Origin: Garcia nutans
Lineage: Eukaryota; Streptophyta; Magnoliopsida; Malpighiales; Euphorbiaceae
Reading direction: 5' to 3'
Length of the DNA: 64,000 nucleotides
NCBI GenBank assembly: GCA_947685225.1
Contig: CANTUV010000051.1
Coordinates: forward strand, 5,642,001-5,706,000
The notes under the pieces were generated by a model. The model worked only from the letters and a program-made list of their open reading frames with translations, made no database searches and was not told the DNA's origin. Shown here piece by piece: positions 57,880 to 64,000 of the stretch (the first letter of the stretch is position 1; each line of letters starts with the position of its first letter). A program made the position numbers and the translations under genes.

Positions 57880-58368
57880 TAAATATAAACTTATCTTGAA
57901 TAGGCCACTCCCACAGTATCATGAAGGAGTCAACCAAGAACTTCAGCAGCAGAATTTATCAATTCATGAACACCACCTCCCAATCCCTGTTTATAATCTC
58001 ATGAATTCTCTGAACCATCATAGCATTGAATCTCGCAACTTTCGTCGAGCCAAAAATCATGGCTACTACACTCTTACTGTCAGCCTCAACTTCGATTCTT
58101 CTTATGCCACTGCGCCAGGCATAGCAAAGCCCTTGGTAAACACCCACCCCAACGTTCAGCCCGTGTGATGCTACAAAATCCAATATTCATTACAAAGCCA
58201 GCAACACTTGCTCCATTGCTATTTCTTATAACTCCTTCAGCATAAGCTCTTTTAGAGGCACTTTTAAATGCTCCATCACAATTCAACTTGCACCAATCTG
58301 GCTAAGGAAAGGACTAGCCAAAGTAGACCTCCTCCTTATTCATTTGTATGTTGGTTAGAGACCCCTTA
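57880..58368 (-). pseudogene. LINE ORF2 RNase H end (part 2 of split LINE)
   Basis: On the minus strand, in two frames, the sequence reads LNCDGAFKSASKRAYAEGVI, RNSNGASVAGFVMN, SITRAERWG and then GLCYAWRSGIRRIEVEADSK and VVAMIFGSTKVARFNAM. This is the plant-type RNase H (RVT_3) that ends L1 ORF2, with the expected DGA and EADS/D residues. A frame change near 58170 and stops make it inactive. The upstream zinc-binding part of the same LINE is at 63489-64000, beyond the copia insertion. Confidence 0.75.
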
Positions 58369-58846
58369 TATTGGAAAATAAAAAAATAAAATAATTAAAC
58401 TTAATTAAATAAAAAAAAAGAAGAGAAGAAGAAGACACGTATCCAAGACAAAGCTCACATGGAAGTTTGGACAAATTCAAGTGCGTATCCAAGACAAAGC
58501 TCATATGGAAGTTTGGACAAATTCACATGGTAATGTTTTTCTCATAATTGTTTTGTATGTGTTGGCAAAATAATTCAAAGGGAAACTATGGACATGATGC
58601 ATCCACGTAAATGGTTGAAAATTTGTGGCAAATGAGATGTTTAGTTGGAACATGTGACAGAAAATAAAAGATTATACTTGTGGTGTGTATTCTATTTCAA
58701 GTCCTATAAATATTGGCAGAAACTTGTATTCTGAATATGAGTGAAATATAGAATAAAAGTGTAGTATTTTTTAGAAGTAATATTAATTTTTCATTGAGTG
58801 TTGTGCTTATGATTTTTGTTTAATTAAAGTCCTAATTATTCTAACA
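58369..58846 (+). repeat. 5' LTR of Tork-like element, with internal duplication
   Basis: The 478 bp LTR starts TATTGGAAAAT and ends ATTCTAACA. GTATCCAAGACAAAGCTC starts at 58439 and again at 58485, a 46 bp tandem duplication that the 3' LTR lacks. TATAAATATTGG near 58706 may be the TATA box. Confidence 0.88.
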
Positions 58847-58849
58847 AAG

Positions 58850-58862
58850 TGGTATCAGAGCC
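58850..58862 (+). other. primer binding site of Tork-like element
   Basis: TGGTATCAGAGCC, three bases after the LTR, complementary to the initiator-Met tRNA. Confidence 0.92.
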
Positions 58863-58958
58863 ACGTTAAAAGCCTGATTAGTGAGAGTTATGAGATTTTT
58901 TTTATTCCTCTAGAAAAAAATTCATATTTTTTGAGTGAGAGACTCTGTCAATTAAAAG

Positions 58959-60392
58959 ATGAATAGCAATGGTATCTCCTATAATTTTCCTCAGCTCACC
59001 AAAACCAATTACAAAAATTGGTGTATCAAAATGAAAGCCATTCTTGGTGCCCAAGATGTTTGGGACATTGTTGAAAAATGTTACATAGTCCCGGCTGAAG
59101 ATGCACAACTGTCTCAGGCAGAAAAAGACAGTTTGCATAAAAGTCACAAGAGTGACCAGAAGGCACTCAGTCTAATCCATCAAGGATTGGACGATGTAAT
59201 GTTTGAGAAGGTGGCAGAAGCTACCACCTTCAAGCAAGCTTGGGACATACTACGAATTTCTCTTCAAGGAAAGGAGAAAGTACAAAAAGTTCGACTTCAA
59301 ATGTTGAGAGGTGAGTTCGAGATGATGAAGATGAAGGAGGTGGAAGCAATTATGGATTACTCCTCACGAGTAAAATCTATCGTTAATCAAATGCGGCAGT
59401 ATGGAGAAAAAATTGATGAATCGAGAATCGTCGAAAAAATTCTACGATCACTACTATCAAAGTTTGATTACATAGTGGTGGCTATGGAAGAATCACGAGA
59501 TATAAGTGCAATGACAGTTGACGAAGTTGTTGGTTCATTGCAAGCAAGTGAGGAGAGGCTAAACAGACAAAAAGAAGAGTCTGTAGAACAAGTCTTGGCG
59601 GCAAAGACTTCGTTCAAAGAAAATGAAAATTGTCAAGATGTTAGTCAATCCGGAAGAGGACGTGGTAGAGGTCGTGGAGGAAGAGAAAGAGGAAGAGGAC
59701 GTGGAAAAAGTCAACAATTCGGAAGAGGTGACAACAATGATGGAAATACCCAGTTCACAAGAGGCAGAGGTCGTGGATGTAGAAGAGGACGAGGAAGAGG
59801 AAATTGAAGGCAAAATGATGGACGTGACAAGTCAAATGTTCAATGTTACAATTGTTCCAAATATGGCCACTACGCTTTAAAATGCTGGAGTCCGCCTAAG
59901 CAAGTAGAGGAAACAGCTAACAACATTCAAGACGAGGATGTAACCGGCATGATATTAATAACCCGTGAAGGTGAACAAAGTCCAGAAAATAACATATGGT
60001 ATCTTGACAATGGAGCAAGTAATCATATGTGCGGAGATAAGAAAATGTTCTTTAAGTTAGACCAATCTTTCAGTGGAAATGTTGTTTTTGGAGATTCCTC
60101 AAAAGTTCCTATTCCAGGCAAAGGAACCATTCTCATTCGTTTAAAGAATGGCGAGCACCAATTCATCAGTAATGTTTATTATGTTCCAAACATGAAAAGC
60201 AACATTTTAAGTTTGGGACAACTGCTGGAGAAAAATTACCAAGTTCACATGGTGAACCAAAAGTTGTTGTTGTTGAATGAGAAGAAGGAGCTGCTAGCAA
60301 ATGTACCAATGTCTAAGAATAGGATGCTCACTCTCAACATCCAGACAGACGTAGCCAAATGTTTAAAGTCTTGTGTGAAGGATTCTCATTGA
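58959..60392 (+). pseudogene. Tork-like gag, zinc knuckle and protease
   Basis: Gag begins MNSNGISYNFPQLTKTNYKN at 58959 and has UBN2 features (WDILRISLQGKEKVQ, SRVKSIVNQMR, LRSLLSKFDYIV). An Arg/Gly-rich tail of about 48 residues ends at a TGA (59805), in frame with the following zinc knuckle CYNCSKYGHYALKC (about 59850-59890). Protease has WYLDNGASNHMCG, where the usual S/T-G-A triad reads N-G-A, and continues to a second TGA at 60390. Both stops are one base from tryptophan codons, consistent with G-to-A decay. Confidence 0.8.
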
Positions 60393-61807
60393 CTTTGGCA
60401 TCTAAGGTTTGGACATCTAAACTTTAGAGGGCTAAAGTTGTTGAGTCAAAAGAAGATGGTGCATGGTCTTCCCTCTATTGACAAACCCCATCAATTTTGT
60501 GAAGGATGTCTTATTGGAAAATAATCCAGAACTAGTTTTCCAAAGGAATCCATGTCAAGAGCAAAGGCGCCACTCGAGCTCATTCATGCCGATGTTTGTG
60601 GACCAATGACTCCAACGTCATTGGGAGGCAACAAATATTTCTTGCTTTTCATTGATGACTATAGTAGAAAGACGTGGGCTTATTTTTTAAAGGAAAAATC
60701 AGAAGTTTTTAGAGCTTTCAAGAAGTTCAAAGCGCTCGTTGAGAAAGAAAGCGGTCATTACATCAAAGCCTTAAGATTCGATAGAGGGGGAGAATTCACA
60801 TCCAATGAATTCAAAAGATTCTGCGAGGAGCATGGAATCCGCCATTTCCTATCAGTCCAGAAATCGCCTCAGAAAAATGGTGTTGTTGAAAGAAAGAATA
60901 GAACAGTACTTGCCATGGTTAGAAGCATGTTGAAAAGCAAGAATTTGCCCAAGGAGCTGTGGCAGAAGCAGTTGATTGTGTTGTCTACATATTGAACCGA
61001 TCTCCACCAATAAGTGTTTCAGATATGACACCTCAAGAAGCATGGAGTGGGAGAAAGCCTAATATCTCTCATTTTCGTGTTTTTGGAAGCATTGCTCATG
61101 TTCATGTACATGATGAAGAAAGGAGAAAACTTGATGACAAAAGCAAAAAATACTTGTTCATGGGATATTCAGAATTTTCTAAAGGTTATAAGATGTTTGA
61201 TCCTGATACAGGAAAAATAATCATCAGTAGAGATGTCACTATCAATGAAGAAGCAATCTGGGAGTGGAACAATGATAAAAAGAAGAATTATAGTTTTTAT
61301 CCTTTCACCATGGATGAAAACAATGATCATGATTTAGAGGATCTAACCACAACACCGACGATAGATAATCCTATTTCAAGTGCATCTCCTAGAGCAGAAG
61401 ATGAAGCGCAAAGTGAAAGTCCTAGACAAAGGCCAAAAATGTTGAGACATGTGGTAGATCTCTATGAAGCCACAAGAGATCTCAGTGAAGAATCAACTCT
61501 TTACTGTCATCTTATTGATAGTGAGCCTTTTGATGTTGAAGAAGCCATGAGAGATGAGAGATGGAGAAAAGCCATAGAGGAGGAGATCCAAGCAATCGAG
61601 AAGAATGAGACATGGGAGTTGACTAAACTTCTAGCTGATAAAAGACCCATTGGTGTTAAATGGGTGTTCAAGGTGAAAAAAATGCACAAGGAGAGATTGT
61701 ACGACACAAGGCAAGATTGGTTGCAAAGGGATATAGTAAAAAACACGGTATTGACTATGATGAAAATTTTGCACCAGTTACAAGAATGGAGACCATCAGA
61801 CTGGTGA
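60393..61807 (+). pseudogene. Tork-like integrase and linker to reverse transcriptase
   Basis: After the stop the same frame continues with LWHLRFGHLNFRGL and CEGCLIGK, a TAA at about 60521, then the integrase core: LIHADVCGPM, FIDDYSRKTWAYF, LRFDRGGEFTS and NGVVERKNRTVLAM. A one-base loss near 60962 shifts the frame; integrase and linker resume with YILNRSPPISVSDMTPQEAW and VKWVFKVKK. A second shift occurs in an A-run near 61680. The DDE residues themselves are present. Confidence 0.8.
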
Positions 61808-63045
61808 TCTCAGTTGCTGCTCAAAATGGATGGAAGATTCATCAAATGGATGTTAAGTCTGCCTTTCTAAATGGATACTTGGAGGAAGAAATTTATGTTC
61901 AACAACCGCCTGGATACATTGTCAAAGGCCATGAAGAAAAAGTGTTTAAACTGAAGAAGGCATTTTACGGACTCAAGCAAGCACCAAGAGCTTGGAACAA
62001 CCATATTGACAAGTACTTTCAAGATAATGGATTTGTCAAATGCCCCCATGAATATGCTTTGTATGTGAAGGAGAAAAATGGAGACATGTTTGTTTGCTTA
62101 TAAGTGGATGATCTTATTTTCACCGGGAACAATCCTAAAATGTTTGATGATTTTAAGAAGACGATGGCTCGTGAATTTGAGATGACTGACATTGGCCTAA
62201 TGTCATACTATCTTGGTATTGAAGTGAAACAAAGCGAAGGTGGCATATTTATTTCTCAAAATGGTTTTACTAAGGAGATCTTGAAGAAATTCAAGATGGA
62301 GAATTGCAATCCTGTCAGCACTCCTGTTGAATGCAGCTTAAAATTGACCAAGGATGAAGATGGAGAAAGAGTGAACCCGACAATTTTCCGAAGTCTGATC
62401 GAGAGTCTTAGATACCTGACGTGCACAAGGCCAGATATTTTGTATGCAGTTGGGCTAGTGAGCAGATATATGGAAGCACCAACAATATCACATTGGAATG
62501 CTGCTAAGAGGATACTTCGCTATGTGAAAGGTACAACTAATTTTGGATTACATTATTCAAAATCTGCCAAGTTCAAATTAGTTGGGTACAATGATAGTGA
62601 TTGGGGCGGTGATAAAGATGATCGAAAAAGCACTAGCGGATTTGTATTTTTTATTGGTAACACGGCGTTCACTTGGAGTTCAAAGAAGCAACTTATCATC
62701 ACATTGTCAACCTGTGAAGCTGAATATGTTACTGCAACCTCATGTGTGTGTCATACAATATGGCTACGAAGATTGTTGAAGGAATTTCAAATAACACAAC
62801 ATGATCCAACAGATATTTTTGTTGATAATAAATCGTCATTGGCATTAGCAAAAAATCCAGTCTTTCACGATCGAAGCAAACATATCGACACAAGGTTTCA
62901 TATTATCAGAGAGTGCATTGAGCAGAAAGAAGTCACATTGAAGTATATGAGAACGCAAGATCAAGTTGCTGACATTTTCACGAAGCCGCTCAAATATGAC
63001 ATGTTCAATCAATTGCGAGCATTGCTGGGAGTAACAGGTAATTAA
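61685..63045 (+). pseudogene. Tork-like reverse transcriptase and RNase H
   Basis: The frame resumes with GEIVRHKARLVAKGYSKKHG, DYDENFAPVTR, HQMDVKSAFLNGYLEEEIYV and KKAFYGLKQAPRAW. The tyrosine of the catalytic YVDD motif is replaced by a TAA stop at 62101-62103, after which VDDLIFTGNN follows in the same frame. RNase H has SDWGGDKDDRKSTSGF, STCEAEYVTA, VDNKSSLALAKNP and DQVADIFTKPL, ending at a natural TAA (63043). A GGGGGAG tract then adjoins the 3' LTR. Confidence 0.82.
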
Positions 63046-63058
63046 GTTTACGGGGGAG

Positions 63059-63488
63059 TATTGGAATATAAAAAAAATAAAATAATTAAACTTAATTAAA
63101 TAAAAAAAAAGAGGAGAAGAAGACACGTATCCAAGACAAAGCTCACATGGAAGTTTGGACAAATTCACATGGTAATGTTTTTCTCATAATTGTTTTATAT
63201 GTGTTGGCAAAATAATTCAAAGGGAATCTATGGACATGATGCATCTACGTAAATGGTTGAAAATTTGTGGCAAATGAGATGTTTAGTTGGAACATGTGGC
63301 AGGAAACAAAAAATTATATTTGTGGTGTGTATTCTATTTCAAGTCCTATAAATATTGGCAGAAACTTGTATTCTGAATATGAGTGAAATATAGAATAAAA
63401 GTGTAGTATTTTTGAGAAGTAATATTAATTTTTCATTGAGTGTTGTGCTTATGATTTTTGTTTAATTAAAGTCCTAATTATTCCAACA
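63059..63488 (+). repeat. 3' LTR of Tork-like element
   Basis: The 430 bp LTR starts TATTGGAATAT after the tract ACGGGGGAG and ends ATTCCAACA. It carries only one copy of the 46 bp unit that is doubled in the 5' LTR. Confidence 0.88.
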
Positions 63489-64000
63489 CTTACTTCCAAT
63501 CGCTTTAATTGTTCTGTCTATCTTTTTTATATTGACAATCTCCTCTATTACACTTTTATGAGAATCCATAAAAATAGATTCATTTCTAATGGTCCAAAAG
63601 CCTCCAACATGTTATACCAAACAAAAATGTTGTCCTTCTTTTGCATGGAACCAAGCTTCTAACTTGCCAAGAAGGTCAATAATCAATCTTCTATCTCCGT
63701 GGAGAAGAAAGGGTCCATGCAGTTTAAGCTAGCAACACTGGTTCATATCGTCTTAGCCAAAGGACAGTATCTGAGTGCATGGAGTATCGATTCTGATGGG
63801 TGACAACATCTGTTGCAGCTCCTATCGATACTCAAATGTCTTCGGGCTCTTTCCTGATTGGTCATTAATTTATTTTTAAATGCGAGCCAAAGAAATAAAT
63901 ATACCCGAAGTTGGCCAGGCCAGTCCCATATCAATTTCCAGTTTTTCTTTCATCATGCCAAAAGGAACCTGCAATAGCATTGTATGCTACTTTGACAGTA
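63489..64000 (-). pseudogene. LINE ORF2, zinc-binding region (part 1 of split LINE, runs off the window)
   Basis: On the minus strand from 63934 the frame reads IWDWPGQLRVYLFLWLAFKN, then KLMTNQERARRHL, CNRCCHPSESILHALRYCPL. This is the zf-RVT domain that follows reverse transcriptase in plant L1 ORF2, with its CxxC and HxxxxC zinc ligands. Stops and frame changes follow between 63740 and 63489. The reverse transcriptase itself should lie right of the window. Similarity continues beyond the copia insertion at 58368. Confidence 0.78.

Larger units (their letters stand above)
58369..63488 (+). mobile_element. full-length Tork-like Ty1/copia element, decayed
   Basis: LTRs at 58369-58846 and 63059-63488 bound a primer site and a single gag-pol that is broken at several points. 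CTTA is common to both flanks next to the LTR ends, compatible with a short target duplication. The element lies in a minus-strand LINE ORF2 between its zinc-binding and RNase H parts. LTRs differ at about a dozen sites and by a 46 bp duplication, so the insertion is moderately old. Confidence 0.9.

Noticed and set aside
59559..59880. Long frames in other registers of the Arg/Gly-rich gag tail
   Set aside because: They are low-complexity shadows (Ser-rich on one strand, Glu/Val-rich in another frame) of GA-rich codons in the gag tail.

Overview
This 64 kb window is nuclear DNA of a flowering plant, very probably a eudicot. It is AT-rich and intron-containing, with plant Ty1/copia and Ty3/gypsy retrotransposons primed by initiator-Met tRNA, plant L1-type LINEs, hAT-type MITEs and (GT)n(AT)n microsatellites. 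The species cannot be fixed from sequence alone. Most of the window is transposable elements; host genes are few.

Layout. 1-14195 is a four-level nest. A hAT transposase relic (12974 onward) was split by a Ty3/gypsy element (integrase end and 3' LTR, 11297-12973). That element was split by a minus-strand SIRE-like Ty1/copia element (6296-11296), whose reverse transcriptase was in turn hit by an Athila/Tat-like gypsy element (1-6295) that carries gag-protease but no visible reverse transcriptase or integrase. 14196-22750 is AT-rich intergenic DNA with a diverged 180 bp repeat, a 678 bp palindromic MITE and a LINE 3' end. 23059-23445 is an intact single-exon gene of unknown function. 24525-26035 is a large inverted repeat. 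26100-30000 has no convincing gene but holds local duplications, and a small three-exon minus-strand gene for an 81-residue probable membrane protein lies at 30022-30477.

31300-34503 has a truncated copia gag next to a probable gypsy LTR. 34588-42936 is a 1 kb LINE copy (13 bp target duplication) split by a full-length copia element (34719-42059, 5 bp target duplication). 43381-45576 is a Ran GTPase gene with introns still in place but broken splicing and frame, so a non-processed pseudogene. 47439-52475 is a young minus-strand copia element with indistinguishable LTRs and one in-frame TGA between its gag-protease part and the rest of pol. 53733-57870 contains three hAT-type MITEs. From 57880 to the end a minus-strand LINE ORF2 is split by a full-length but decayed Tork-like copia element (58369-63488).

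The host genes supported here (unknown 128-residue protein, 81-residue membrane protein, Ran relic) are unrelated to one another and form no pathway. I found no convincing new biological system. The most informative signals are the order of nested insertions, the single-stop young copia element with its 22-G polypurine tract, the gag-protease-only gypsy element with two polypurine-tract-like blocks, and a copia element with a second gag-like module in its leader.
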